IMG/VR virus record: IMGVR_UViG_3300033141_003726
Span: 1-64,000 of that record
Source of the DNA: a virus
Reading direction: 5' to 3' (one strand)
DNA: 64,000 nt
Both the position numbers and the translations under genes were made by a program. The notes under the pieces were generated by a model, which did not search any database, had not been told where the DNA came from, and saw only the letters and a list, made by a program, of their open reading frames with translations. Positions 24,915-34,437 of this stretch are shown piece after piece; positions within the stretch are counted from its first letter, which is position 1; each line of letters begins with the position of its first letter.

Positions 24915-25649
24915 ATGGCCATACTTTCAATTCCCGATAATATTTATGAAAGAATTTTAACTTGTATTGGGTATCCGATTATAAGTGAATCGGATATGGG
25001 GCTTACTAAAGATCAGATTTTAGACTTACTTATTCTCCCCCCTTTAAAAAATGTTTACTATAAATGGTTTCCAATACTTGAGAGAGAGGATTATAGCACT
25101 TCTGCTTCTTTTGAAATAGATTTTCCAGATGAACAAACCTTTGGGGTAGTTGATATTCGTCTTGTATGGCAAGGAGTTGGAGGAGCGGGTAGAACGGGTA
25201 ATCCGCTTCTTGACCAATTTAATATCAGAATAAAAGGGCAAACTCGTAATAAATGGAATACAGGAAACGATTACGGGTATACTCAAGTTTATTACGCTGA
25301 ACAGGCGTATAGCAGAGCAAGAATTCAAAATGTTAAAGCTTTAAAACAATGGGTAGATTATACAAATAGAAAAGTGAAGGGGTATACGAATGCTATCGGA
25401 AAAATATCTATTACCTGGGCTAAATGGGCAAATGATTGGAGCGGTGTACAATTCAAATTTGAAGAAGATGTTATCAAACTTTGTCAATCTTATGTACTTG
25501 GATATTTTGGAAGATTATTAAATCAAGGAACCGGTGATTTACCGACTGAGCTTACTGGAGATGATATGATAAGCAGGAGTGAAGATTTAGAAGAACAAAT
25601 TATAGAAAAATTTAAACAATATAGCAAGGTTGTTATTTTGAGAGGATAG
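24915..25649 (+). CDS. Putative neck/head-tail connector protein
   Basis: 244 residues from ATG 24915, spaced 8 bases from aaaggag; a TTG three codons earlier is unlikely. Segments SIPDNIYERILTCIGYPIIS, SFEIDFPDEQTFGVVDIRLV and NAIGKISITWAKWANDWSGV suggest a structural protein. Position after the capsid gene and length near T4 neck proteins (gp13/gp14) make a connector role plausible. I cannot assign it to either. Confidence 0.7.
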   Translation: MAILSIPDNIYERILTCIGYPIISESDMGLTKDQILDLLILPPLKNVYYKWFPILEREDYSTSASFEIDFPDEQTFGVVDIRLVWQGVGGAGRTGNPLLDQFNIRIKGQTRNKWNTGNDYGYTQVYYAEQAYSRARIQNVKALKQWVDYTNRKVKGYTNAIGKISITWAKWANDWSGVQFKFEEDVIKLCQSYVLGYFGRLLNQGTGDLPTELTGDDMISRSEDLEEQIIEKFKQYSKVVILRG

Positions 25650-25725
25650 TGTGATAAGAATACTTGAAGTTAAGACAAACAGAGTAATTTTAAATTATTA
25701 AAATTAGAGAAAAAAGTTAGTTGAT

Positions 25726-26424
25726 ATGGGAGATTATACTATTAAAGAAGTACTTCAAATTACAGATAAATATTATCCAAATAGATTTACATATAAAGAA
25801 CGTGATGTAGTAAAACGTATTGTTATAAAAGAAGTGAAAGAAGTACAACGACATGATATTCCTGGAGGCCCGAGAGTATATACGAAATATGTTATTGAAA
25901 GCAAATCATGGCCACAGTATTATCCTTATTTTACTAGAACAGATAGCAGAGGTAGACGTAGACGCTATCAAAGAAGTGTAGCTCATTATTATGATGTAAT
26001 ATTCGAAACGGATAGATTGAGCTTAAATACTAAGAAATGGGTGGGTAGAGTTGGCAGTGGAAAAAAGTGGAATGCTAGACCGCCACAATCGCAAATAAAA
26101 AGTTTATATCCTGAAACAAGGGAAAAATTTAGAAGAAGGGCTAGAGGTAATCAACAAGAATATAAGAGACTTGTAGAAAGACATAAAAGAAGTGCACCGT
26201 ATCTTGATGTAGGCGATTATAATAGTAGAGTAAATGGAATTATGGGGGATTTTTGTTTTAGACAAGCTTGGGCATATTACACTCATGGCCATCTATTTGG
26301 AAGACAATATTATGGTAACGTACCTTCTTCAATTACAAATCCTAACGCTATTGTTTTTTTCGATAAACATCAATTAAATGTAATTGACCAACTTATGAGA
26401 AGAGGGATCTTAAAAGATGATTAA
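25726..26424 (+). CDS. Putative neck/structural protein, strongly basic
   Basis: 232 residues rich in Arg, Lys and Tyr (RTDSRGRRRRYQRSVAHYYD near 82-101). The C-terminal part ends with NPNAIVFFDKHQLNVIDQLM. The basic nature would suit a protein at the DNA-filled head/tail junction (T4 gp14 occupies this place), but similarity to a family is not evident. The last eight bases overlap the next start (ATG within gatgattaa). Confidence 0.68.
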   Translation: MGDYTIKEVLQITDKYYPNRFTYKERDVVKRIVIKEVKEVQRHDIPGGPRVYTKYVIESKSWPQYYPYFTRTDSRGRRRRYQRSVAHYYDVIFETDRLSLNTKKWVGRVGSGKKWNARPPQSQIKSLYPETREKFRRRARGNQQEYKRLVERHKRSAPYLDVGDYNSRVNGIMGDFCFRQAWAYYTHGHLFGRQYYGNVPSSITNPNAIVFFDKHQLNVIDQLMRRGILKDD

Positions 26425-26929
26425 GATTATAAATTTTAAAGAAAAGATTTATGGAAATATGGCAATAGTTTTCCATAGAACTAGCGTTTCAGATTTAGTA
26501 AATAAAGTTTTTACAAGTGGATTTAAACCTGGTACAGGAGATAAATATGGAAGAGGATTTTATGCTACTTATGAACTTGAGTCACAAGAGCGACCAGAAA
26601 TGAAGAAATATGGAACCTGGAAAAATGGAACTTGGAGAAATGGAGTCTGAAAAGACGGAACCTGGAAAAAAGGAATCTGGAAAGATGGGATTTGGGAAGA
26701 CGGAGCTTGGGAAGGCGGGCAATGGGAAAAAGGAGTTTGGAAAAAAGGTACCTGGGAAAATGGGATTTGGGAGTATGGAACTTGGGAAAATGGAGATTGG
26801 AAAGATGGAATTTGGGAAAGTGGGGTGTGGAAAGGTGGAAAGATATGGAACCCTCAAACAAAAAAATATCAGTATAGTGACAAAAACCCTTATGATTGCG
26901 AATGGAGCTTGAGTTATTATAAAAGATAA
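26417..26929 (+). pseudogene. Interrupted ADP-ribosyltransferase-like/W-x-x-G repeat gene
   Basis: Residues 1-65 carry IVFHRTSVSDLVNK, SGFKPGTGDKYGRGFYATYE and ESQ, which resembles the H-Y-[EQ] core of ADP-ribosyltransferases (H in FHRTS, Y in GRGFYAT), but the domain stops after MKKYG. It then joins in frame to W-x-x-G units. A TGA at 26648-26650, where a Trp TGG is expected, ends the frame after 77 aa. Beyond it the same frame stays open to TAA 26927-26929 with about 12 more units and the usual C-terminal cap. It looks like a recombinant remnant with a nonsense mutation, unless the TGA is read through. Confidence 0.75.
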
Positions 26930-26962
26930 TAATATTTATGACATAAGGAGGGAGAGTAAAAC

Positions 26963-28255
26963 GTGATTAAAATATTTAAAAACCTGAACCTTCTTGAAAA
27001 GAAAGATCACATTATAAGAAAAATGCCCAATTTGACTAGTGAGCAGAAGGAAGAACTAATAAACTTTTTCAATAGACACCCAAATTATGAAAATAGGGTC
27101 GATTGGAATAAGTGGAGAACTTTAACATACGAAGATTTTAAAGACATTCTTGAAATTGAATCCAAAACTCAAAGGAAGAAATCCGTTAAGACAAGAGGAA
27201 TAAAAGGACTAAAAGAGGGTAAGGATTATATTCAATTGAAGAATTTGCCCGACGATATACAAGGATATATTCCTTTGAATTACGAGGCATCAAAATTTAT
27301 TGCTTCTAGATATGTAGGAGGCATTGAAGGAAAATGGTGTACTGCATATCAAAAAACCGATAAATATTGGGAAGAATATAAAAGCTACGGGGTAATTTTT
27401 ATATATTTAATCAAAGACAATGAAAAATATGCAATAGCTGTTTATCTCGACAATAAAACTTATGAAATTTATAATAAAGATGACGATAAAATTTCTTTTA
27501 TAGAAGGCATTAATATTAAATCAGATATATTAAATGATCGAAATGTTTCTCTTTTTGAAAAAGTAAGAAAAGAAATCGGTTTTGAACATTGGATTACCAA
27601 AGCTGAAATATCAAAGGATGCTAAGTTTGAATATGGCGAATTTAGGCAAATAGTTTGGTTAGATGGGGCGTGGTATAAAGGGACTTGGTATAACGGAATT
27701 TGGAAAAATGGAATTTGGAAAAATGGAACTTGGGAAGATGGTTCTTGGAAGAGTGGAACTTGGAAGAGTGGAACTTGGAAGTTTGGAACTTGGGAAGATG
27801 GAATATGGGAAAATGGAAATTGGATAATGGGATTATGGGAAGATGGAATTTGGAAAGACGGAACTTGGAAAGATGGAACTTGGGAGGATGGAACATGGAA
27901 AAGTGGAATTTGGAACAAAGGGGGATGGACAAAAGGGATATGGGAAGACGGAATATGGAAAAATGGAATTTGGGGTGGAGGAACCTGGGAAAGTGGAATT
28001 TGGAAGGATGGATCTTGGATTAAGGGGACGTGGATTAATGGAACTTGGGAATTTGGAACTTGGTATAACGGAATTTGGAAAAACGGAACTTGGAAAGATG
28101 GAACTTGGATTGATGGGGAATGGAAAGACGGAATCTGGAAAGATGGAGTATGGAAAGGTGGAAAAATATGGGATCCTCAAATAGAAAAATATCAATATAG
28201 TGACAAAAACCCCTATGATTGTGAATGGAGCTTAAGTTATTACAAAGAACAATAG
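26963..28255 (+). CDS. W-x-x-G solenoid protein, family A (WCTAY domain), copy 1
   Basis: 430 residues from GTG 26963 after aaggaggg. Residues 1-220 are a conserved domain: N-terminal IKIFKNLNLLEKKDHIIRK, PNLTSEQKEELINFF, and a core GKWCTAYQKT (WCTAY 125-129) followed by strands IFIYLI and KYAIAVY. I recall WC-centred domains of this kind in other large-phage proteins, without known function. Residues 232-398 are about 34 W-x-x-G-x units, likely a beta-solenoid. Residues 399-430 are the shared cap (GGKIWDPQ, YSDKNPYDCEWSLSY). Probably a virion surface or adhesion protein, by inference from abundance and repeats only. Confidence 0.85.
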   Translation: MIKIFKNLNLLEKKDHIIRKMPNLTSEQKEELINFFNRHPNYENRVDWNKWRTLTYEDFKDILEIESKTQRKKSVKTRGIKGLKEGKDYIQLKNLPDDIQGYIPLNYEASKFIASRYVGGIEGKWCTAYQKTDKYWEEYKSYGVIFIYLIKDNEKYAIAVYLDNKTYEIYNKDDDKISFIEGINIKSDILNDRNVSLFEKVRKEIGFEHWITKAEISKDAKFEYGEFRQIVWLDGAWYKGTWYNGIWKNGIWKNGTWEDGSWKSGTWKSGTWKFGTWEDGIWENGNWIMGLWEDGIWKDGTWKDGTWEDGTWKSGIWNKGGWTKGIWEDGIWKNGIWGGGTWESGIWKDGSWIKGTWINGTWEFGTWYNGIWKNGTWKDGTWIDGEWKDGIWKDGVWKGGKIWDPQIEKYQYSDKNPYDCEWSLSYYKEQ

Positions 28256-28287
28256 TATTTATATTATAAAGATGGTGGTTGAGGGGC

Positions 28288-29565
28288 ATGATCAAAATAT
28301 TTAAAAATTTAAACTTACTTGAAAAAAAAGATCATATTATAAGAAAAATACCTAATTTGACTAATGAGCAGAAGGAGGAGCTGATAAACTTTTTCGATAA
28401 ACACCCAAATTACGAAAATAGAATTGATTGGAACAGGTGGAGGACTTTAACATACGAAGATTTTAAGGGTATTCTTGAAATTGAATCAAAGACTCAGAAA
28501 AAAAAATCCGTTAAGATAAGTGGAATAAAAGGACTAAAAGAGGGTGAGGATTATATTCAACTGAAAGGGTTGCCCGATGATACGCAAGGATACATACCTC
28601 TAAATTACGAGGCTTCAAAATTTATTGCTTCTAGATATGTAGGGGGTATCGAGGGGAGATGGTGTACAGCATATCAAAAAACTAGGGAATATTGGGAAAA
28701 ATATACAAGTGAGAATATAATCTTAATTTATTTGATTAATAATAATACAAAATATGCAATAGCCGTTTATCCAAATAATAAAACTCATAAAATTTATGAT
28801 AGTGATGACAACAAAATTTCTTATATTCCCGGTATTGATATTAACCGAGATATATTAAATAAAAGAAACATTTCTATTTTTGAAAAAATAAGAAGAGAAG
28901 TTGAAGACTATAAGCATTGGATTCATAAAGCTGAAATATCAAGAGACGCTAGATTCGAAATTGATAAAACAAATCAAGTAATTTGGTACAAAGGGACTTG
29001 GGTAGATGGGGTATGGGAAAGGGGAACTTGGATTAATGGGATTTGGTTTGATGGTTATTGGGCAAAAGGAGCTTGGAAGAATGGAATTTGGAGAGGGGGA
29101 ACTTGGGAAAAAGGAACTTGGGAAGACGGAACCTGGGAAAAAGGAATTTGGTATGGCGGGACTTGGAAAGATGGAATTTGGGAACATGGAACTTGGAAAG
29201 ATGGAACTTGGAAATATGGAACCTGGAAAAATGGAGTTTGGGAAAGTGGAACTTGGAAAGATGGAGTCTGGAAAAGCGGAACCTGGAAAAATGGAGCCTG
29301 GGAAAGCGGAACTTGGAAAGATGGAACCTGGAAGCTTGGAATCTGGGAACTTGGGACTTGGATTAATGGAACCTGGGAGTCTGGAACTTGGGAATATGGA
29401 ACCTGGAAAGATGGAGTCTGGGAAGGTGGGGATTGGGACGATGGAAATTGGGAAAAGGGAGTATGGAAAGGTGGAAGGATATGGAATCCAGAAACAGGAA
29501 AATATCAATATAGCGATAAGAACCCAAACGAATGTGAATGGAGCTTAAGTTATTACAAAAGATAA
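28288..29565 (+). CDS. W-x-x-G solenoid protein, family A, copy 2
   Basis: 425 residues from ATG 28288 with gagggg upstream; a TTG three codons earlier is in frame but poorly placed. The WCTAY domain is nearly the same as in copy 1 up to about residue 140, then it follows the other subtype with EVEDYKHWIHKAEISRDAR and EIDKTNQVIWYKGTW before about 33 units. The cap reads GGRIWNPETGKYQYSDKNPN. The intergenic leader is itself similar between copies, supporting tandem duplication of whole genes. Confidence 0.84.
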   Translation: MIKIFKNLNLLEKKDHIIRKIPNLTNEQKEELINFFDKHPNYENRIDWNRWRTLTYEDFKGILEIESKTQKKKSVKISGIKGLKEGEDYIQLKGLPDDTQGYIPLNYEASKFIASRYVGGIEGRWCTAYQKTREYWEKYTSENIILIYLINNNTKYAIAVYPNNKTHKIYDSDDNKISYIPGIDINRDILNKRNISIFEKIRREVEDYKHWIHKAEISRDARFEIDKTNQVIWYKGTWVDGVWERGTWINGIWFDGYWAKGAWKNGIWRGGTWEKGTWEDGTWEKGIWYGGTWKDGIWEHGTWKDGTWKYGTWKNGVWESGTWKDGVWKSGTWKNGAWESGTWKDGTWKLGIWELGTWINGTWESGTWEYGTWKDGVWEGGDWDDGNWEKGVWKGGRIWNPETGKYQYSDKNPNECEWSLSYYKR

Positions 29566-29584
29566 TAATATGGGGGAGTAAAAC

Positions 29585-30727
29585 GTGATTAAAATATTTA
29601 AAAATCTGAACCTTCTTGAAAAAAAAGATCACATTATAAGAAAAATACCTAATTTGACTAGTGAACAGAAGGAGGAGCTAATAAATTTTTTCAATAAACA
29701 CCCAAATTACGAGAACAGAATTGATTGGAATAAGTGGAAAACTTTAACATACGAAGATTTTAAAGACATTCTAGGGATTGAATCTAAGACTCAAAGGAAA
29801 AAATCCGTTAAGATAAGTGGAATAAAAGGATTAAAAGAGGGCGAGGATTATATTCAATTGAAGAATTTGCCTGACGATACGCAAGGATATATCCCTTTGA
29901 ATTACGAGGCTTCAAAATTTATTGCTTCTAGATATGTAGGGGGTATCGAGGGGAAATGGTGTACAGCATACCAAAAAACTAGGGAATATTGGGAAGAATA
30001 TAAAAGTGATAGGATAATTTTTATATATTTAATCAAAGACAATGAAAAATATGCAATAGCCGTTTATCCTGACAATAGAACTTATGAAGTTTATGATAAA
30101 AATGATAACAAAATTTCTTATATTCCCGGTATTGATATTAAACGAGATATATTAAATAAAAAAAATATTTCTATTTTTGAAAAAATAAAAAGAGAAGTTG
30201 AAGACTACAAGCATTGGATTTATAAAGTTAAAATATCAAAAGACGCTAGATTTGAAATTGATAAGACGAATCGGGTATTTTGGTATGAAGGGACTTGGAT
30301 AGATGAGGTATGGGAAAGTGGAACCTGGAAAGATGGAACTTGGCTTGATGGTTATTGGACAGATGGAACTTGGGAGAATGGAACCTGGGAAAATGGTACT
30401 TGGGAATATGGAATCTGGGAAAATGGGGTTTGGAAAGACGGAATTTGGAAAGATGGAACTTGGTTGAAGGGGGTTTGGAAAGAGGGAATTTGGAAAAATG
30501 GAGTTTGGGAAAATGGAACTTGGGAAGATGGGACATGGGAGGATGGGTTTTGGGAAAATGGAATCTGGAAAGATGGAACTTGGAAAGATGGAACTTGGAA
30601 GGATGGAATCTGGAAAGACGGAGTGTGGAAAGGTGGAAAGATATGGAACCCTCAAACAAAAAAATATCAGTATAGTAACAAAAACCCCTATGATTGTGAA
30701 TGGGGTTTAAGCTATTACAAGAAATAA
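29585..30727 (+). CDS. W-x-x-G solenoid protein, family A, copy 3
   Basis: 380 residues from GTG 29585 after ggggga. Its middle (IFIYLIKDNEKYAIAVYPDN) follows copy 1, whereas its linker (EVEDYKHWIYKVKISKDARF) follows copy 2, so it is a mosaic of the two. The array is shorter, about 24 units. It contains IDEVW where others have IDGVW, breaking one unit. The cap is GGKIWNPQTKKYQYSNKNPY. Confidence 0.84.
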   Translation: MIKIFKNLNLLEKKDHIIRKIPNLTSEQKEELINFFNKHPNYENRIDWNKWKTLTYEDFKDILGIESKTQRKKSVKISGIKGLKEGEDYIQLKNLPDDTQGYIPLNYEASKFIASRYVGGIEGKWCTAYQKTREYWEEYKSDRIIFIYLIKDNEKYAIAVYPDNRTYEVYDKNDNKISYIPGIDIKRDILNKKNISIFEKIKREVEDYKHWIYKVKISKDARFEIDKTNRVFWYEGTWIDEVWESGTWKDGTWLDGYWTDGTWENGTWENGTWEYGIWENGVWKDGIWKDGTWLKGVWKEGIWKNGVWENGTWEDGTWEDGFWENGIWKDGTWKDGTWKDGIWKDGVWKGGKIWNPQTKKYQYSNKNPYDCEWGLSYYKK

Positions 30728-30763
30728 TAATACTTATATTATAAAAATGGGGGGTTGAGGGGC

Positions 30764-31552
30764 ATGATCAAAATATTTAAAAATTTGAACCTTCTTGAAA
30801 AAAAAGATCACATTATAAGAAAAATGCCCAATTTAACTAGTGAACAGAAGGAAGAAATAATAAATTTTTTTAATAAGTGTCCAAATTACGAGAATGGAAT
30901 TGATTGGAACGAGTGGGAAACTTTAATATATGAAGATTTTAAGAATATTCTTAAAATTGATCCCAGAATTCAAGGAAGGGAATTTGTTAAAATAAGCGGA
31001 ATAAAAGAATTAAAGAGGGGTGATGATTATATTCAATTGAAGAAAGCCCCTAATAATGTGCAAGAATACACCCCCTTAGATTATAAAGCGTCAAAATTTA
31101 TTATTTCTGAAAAAGAAATCGGTTTTGAGCATTGGATTACCAAAGCTGAAATATTAAAGGAGGCTAAATTTAAATTTGATGGGCCTACACAAATAATTTG
31201 GTTAAGTGGAACTTGGAAAAACGGAACTTGGAAAAACGGAACTTGGAAGGATGGGATTTGGGAAAACGGAACCTGGCAAACTGGAACTTGGGAAAATGGA
31301 ACTTGGAAAAACGGAACTTGGGAAGACGGAATTTGGAAAAATGGAACTTGGAAATTTGGAACTTGGAAAGGTGGGGTTTGGAATGATGGGATTTGGGTAA
31401 TGGGAATTTGGAAAGATGGAAATTGGAAAGATGGAGCATGGAAAGGCGGGGAGATATGGAATCTAGAAACAAGAAAATATGAATATAGCGATAAAAACCC
31501 ATACGAATGTGAATGGAGTTTAAGTTATAGAAAGTTTCCATATCAATATTAA
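30764..31552 (+). CDS. W-x-x-G solenoid protein, family A, internally deleted copy 4
   Basis: 262 residues from ATG 30764. The N-terminal 105 residues are family A but more diverged (INFFNKCPNYENGIDWNEWE). The sequence then jumps from KASKFIIS directly to EKEIGFEHWITKAEI, removing about 85 residues including the whole WCTAY core. The frame is kept and about 17 units plus the cap follow, with an extra C-terminal FPYQY. Drift in the remaining N-domain suggests relaxed selection. Confidence 0.8.
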   Translation: MIKIFKNLNLLEKKDHIIRKMPNLTSEQKEEIINFFNKCPNYENGIDWNEWETLIYEDFKNILKIDPRIQGREFVKISGIKELKRGDDYIQLKKAPNNVQEYTPLDYKASKFIISEKEIGFEHWITKAEILKEAKFKFDGPTQIIWLSGTWKNGTWKNGTWKDGIWENGTWQTGTWENGTWKNGTWEDGIWKNGTWKFGTWKGGVWNDGIWVMGIWKDGNWKDGAWKGGEIWNLETRKYEYSDKNPYECEWSLSYRKFPYQY

Positions 31553-31565
31553 AAAGAGGTGTGTT

Positions 31566-31799
31566 GTGGAAATAATAAATGAAGAAGAATTTAGAATAGA
31601 TTATAGCAATTTTTATATAGCATATAATAAAACTCAAGATTTATGGTATGCACGACATGAGAATGAAGATTTATATGAAGAAGATGTTATTATTGATATA
31701 GAAAATTTAAAAGATGAACCGGTGGAGCTATTTGATGGCTTTATACTTGATATACAAGAATTTAAAGAAATAGAGGGGCTAAAAAATACGATCATTTAG
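31566..31799 (+). CDS. Small acidic protein inserted between family A copies
   Basis: 77 residues from GTG 31566 with aaagaggtg upstream. Strongly acidic (NEDLYEEDVIIDIENLKDEP), with no repeats. DLWYARHENEDLY may be a small folded motif. It breaks the run of tandem family A genes. The following gap (31800-31932) contains no gene. A 13-base match to the end of the repeat genes near 31883-31895 (GAGTTTAAGTTAT) may be debris of a lost copy. Confidence 0.65.
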   Translation: MEIINEEEFRIDYSNFYIAYNKTQDLWYARHENEDLYEEDVIIDIENLKDEPVELFDGFILDIQEFKEIEGLKNTII

Positions 31800-31932
31800 T
31801 ACTAAGATATGAAAAGATAGATTAAGATGATGCTTGGTTAGAAAAATGATTACAATTTTTGAATTTTAAGAAAAAACTTATAGAGTTTAAGTTATAATAA
31901 AAAATAGATTAGAGAGATATGCGGTATAAAAG

Positions 31933-33165
31933 ATGGTTAGAATATTCAAAAATTTAAATTTACTCGAAAAGAAAGATCATATTATAAGAAAAATGCCCAA
32001 TTTGACTAGTGAACAAAAAGAAGAGCTGATAAATTTCTTTAGTAGGCATCCTAACTATGAAAATAGAATTGATTGGAATAAGTGGAAAACTTTAACATAC
32101 GAAGATTTTAAAGACATTCTAGGAATTGAATCAAAGACTCAAAGAAAGAAATCTGTTAAGATAAGTGGAATAAAAGGATTAAAAGAGGGCAAGGATTATA
32201 TTCAACTGAAAGGGTTGCCTGACGATATGCAAGGATACATTCCTTTAAACTATGAGGCATCAAAATTTATTGCCTCTAAATATGTAGGAGGCATCAAAGG
32301 AAAATGGTGCACAGCATATCGAAAAAGTAAGGAATATTGGGAAAAATATACAAGTAAGAGTATAATCTTAATTTATTTGATTGGTAATAATACAAAATAT
32401 GCAATATCCGTTTATCTAGATAATAGAACTTATGAAATTTATGATAGTAAGGATAACAAAATTTCTTATATTCCCGGTATTGATATTAAACGAGATATAT
32501 TAAATAAAAGAAATATTTTTATTTTTGAAAAAATAAGAAGAGAAGTTGAAGACTACAAGCATTGGATTTATAAAGTTAAAATATTAAAAGGCGCTAGATT
32601 TGAAATTGATAAGACAAATCAAGTAATTTGGTATAAAGGAATTTGGATAGATGGAGTATGGGAAAGGGGAACTTGGGTTAATGGAGTTTGGCTTGATGGT
32701 TATTGGACAGATGGAACTTGGGAAGACGGAACTTGGAAAGAGGGGACTTGGGAAAAGGGAACCTGGAAAGACGGAACCTGGGAAAAAGGAATTTGGTATG
32801 GCGGGATTTGGAAAGATGGGATCTGGGAATTTGGAACTTGGAAAGATGGAACTTGGAAAGGGGGGACTTGGGAAAAGGGTACTTGGGAAGACGGAACTTG
32901 GGAAGATGGCTTCTGGGAAAACGGAACTTGGGAAGATGGGACTTGGCTGGAGGGGGTTTGGAAAGATGGAACTTGGGAAGACGGAACTTGGGAAGATGGA
33001 ACTTGGAAATATGGAGTCTGGGAAGGTGGAGTTTGGAAAGATGGAATTTGGGAAAGTGGAGTGTGGGAAGGTGGAAAGATATGGAACCTGAAAACAAAAA
33101 AATATAAATATAGCGATAAGAACCCATACGAATGTGAATGGAGTTTGAGTTATTACAAAAGATAA
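31933..33165 (+). CDS. W-x-x-G solenoid protein, family A, copy 5
   Basis: 410 residues from ATG 31933. The WCTAY domain is complete (GKWCTAYRKS near 124-133), with EVEDYKHWIYKVKILKGARF as linker, and about 30 units. Several units are unusual (YWTDG, FWENG, WLEGVW), and the block WYGGIWKDGIW matches copy 2, which suggests exchange inside the arrays. The cap ends CEWSLSYYKR. No strong ribosome site is adjacent to the ATG; gagagatatg lies about 12 bases upstream. Confidence 0.83.
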   Translation: MVRIFKNLNLLEKKDHIIRKMPNLTSEQKEELINFFSRHPNYENRIDWNKWKTLTYEDFKDILGIESKTQRKKSVKISGIKGLKEGKDYIQLKGLPDDMQGYIPLNYEASKFIASKYVGGIKGKWCTAYRKSKEYWEKYTSKSIILIYLIGNNTKYAISVYLDNRTYEIYDSKDNKISYIPGIDIKRDILNKRNIFIFEKIRREVEDYKHWIYKVKILKGARFEIDKTNQVIWYKGIWIDGVWERGTWVNGVWLDGYWTDGTWEDGTWKEGTWEKGTWKDGTWEKGIWYGGIWKDGIWEFGTWKDGTWKGGTWEKGTWEDGTWEDGFWENGTWEDGTWLEGVWKDGTWEDGTWEDGTWKYGVWEGGVWKDGIWESGVWEGGKIWNLKTKKYKYSDKNPYECEWSLSYYKR

Positions 33166-33198
33166 TAATATTTATGGCGTAAAAAGGGAGAATAAAAG

Positions 33199-34386
33199 AT
33201 GATTAGAATATTTAAAAATTTAAACTTACTTGAAAAAAAAGATCATATTATAAGAAAGATGCCCAATTTGACTAGTGAGCAGAAGGAAGAGCTAATAAAC
33301 TTTTTCAACAAACATCCAAATTATGAAAACAGGATTGATTGGAACAAATGGAAAACTTTAACTTATGATGATTTTAAAAATGTTCTAGGGATTGAATCTA
33401 AAACTCAGAGAAAAAAATCTGTCAAAACAAAAGGAATACGGGGATTAAAGGAAGGCGAGGATTATGTTCAATTAAAAGAACTTCCAAATAATGTAGAGGC
33501 ATATATTCCTTTAAATTATGAGGCTTCAAAATTTATTGCCTCCAAATATGTAGGGGGTATCGAGGGAAAATGGTGTACTGCATATCAAAAAACCGATGAG
33601 TATTGGAAGAAATATACAAATGAGAGTATAATCTTAATTTATTTAATTAGTAATGATACAAAATATGCAATAGCCGTTTATCCAAATAATAAAACTCATA
33701 AAATTTATGATAGTGATGATAACAAAATTTCTTATATCCCTGATATTTATATTAACCGAGATATATTAAATAAAAGAAACATTTCTATTTTTGAAAAAAT
33801 AAGAAGAGAAGTTGAAGATTATAAGCATTGGGTTCATAAAGCTGAAATATCGAAAGACGCCAAATTCGAAATTGATAAGACAAATCAAGTAATTTGGTAC
33901 AAAGGGGTTTGGATAGATGGATTATGGGAAAGGGGAACCTGGAAAGATGGAACTTGGGAATATGGAATCTGGAAAGATGGTATCTGGGAAAAAGGAATCT
34001 GGAAAGATGGTATTTGGGAAGACGGAACTTGGAAATTTGGAACTTGGGTATACGGAATTTGGATAGATGGAACTTGGGAAAACGGAACTTGGAAGAAGGG
34101 AACCTGGGAAGATGGAGTCTGGGAAACCGGAACTTGGGCGAAAGGAACTTGGGAAGATGGAATCTGGAAAGATGGGGTTTGGAAAGATGGAACCTGGGAG
34201 TCTGGAACTTGGGAATATGGAACCTGGAAAGATGGCATCTGGGAAGGTGGGGATTGGGACGATGGAAATTGGGAAAAGGGAGTATGGAAAGGTGGAAGGA
34301 TATGGAGTTCAAAAACAGAAAGATATGAATATAGTGTAAAAAATCCTTATGACTGTAAATGGAGTTTAAGCTATAAAAAACGTTAG
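33199..34386 (+). CDS. W-x-x-G solenoid protein, family A, copy 6
   Basis: 395 residues from ATG 33199 with agggag upstream. Complete WCTAY domain (GKWCTAYQKTDEYWKKY), EVEDYKHWVHKAEISKDAKF linker, about 27 units. The final units GGDWDDGNWEKGVWKGGRIW are the same as in copy 2, though earlier units differ. The cap is diverged (IWSSKTERYEYSVKNPYDCK), the only one with Lys in place of Glu before WSLSY. Last of the family A run. Confidence 0.84.
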   Translation: MIRIFKNLNLLEKKDHIIRKMPNLTSEQKEELINFFNKHPNYENRIDWNKWKTLTYDDFKNVLGIESKTQRKKSVKTKGIRGLKEGEDYVQLKELPNNVEAYIPLNYEASKFIASKYVGGIEGKWCTAYQKTDEYWKKYTNESIILIYLISNDTKYAIAVYPNNKTHKIYDSDDNKISYIPDIYINRDILNKRNISIFEKIRREVEDYKHWVHKAEISKDAKFEIDKTNQVIWYKGVWIDGLWERGTWKDGTWEYGIWKDGIWEKGIWKDGIWEDGTWKFGTWVYGIWIDGTWENGTWKKGTWEDGVWETGTWAKGTWEDGIWKDGVWKDGTWESGTWEYGTWKDGIWEGGDWDDGNWEKGVWKGGRIWSSKTERYEYSVKNPYDCKWSLSYKKR

Positions 34387-34419
34387 ATTGTAAATAATTA
34401 AAGTTTTATTTGCTTAATT

Positions 34420-34430
34420 ACTAATATAAT
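34420..34430 (+). promoter_or_regulatory. Late-promoter motif eight bases from a start codon
   Basis: ACTAATATAAT ends seven bases before ATG 34438; no Shine-Dalgarno lies between, so a near-leaderless transcript is likely. Confidence 0.6.
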
Positions 34431-34437
34431 AGAACGA

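Noticed and set aside
26648-26650. TGA read as Trp (recoded genome)
   Set aside because: Several solid genes end in TGA with start overlaps or spacing that fit a true stop (2022-4058, 15316-15504, 15533-16483, 54023-54727), and no suppressor tRNA is seen. Occasional readthrough at this one site remains possible.
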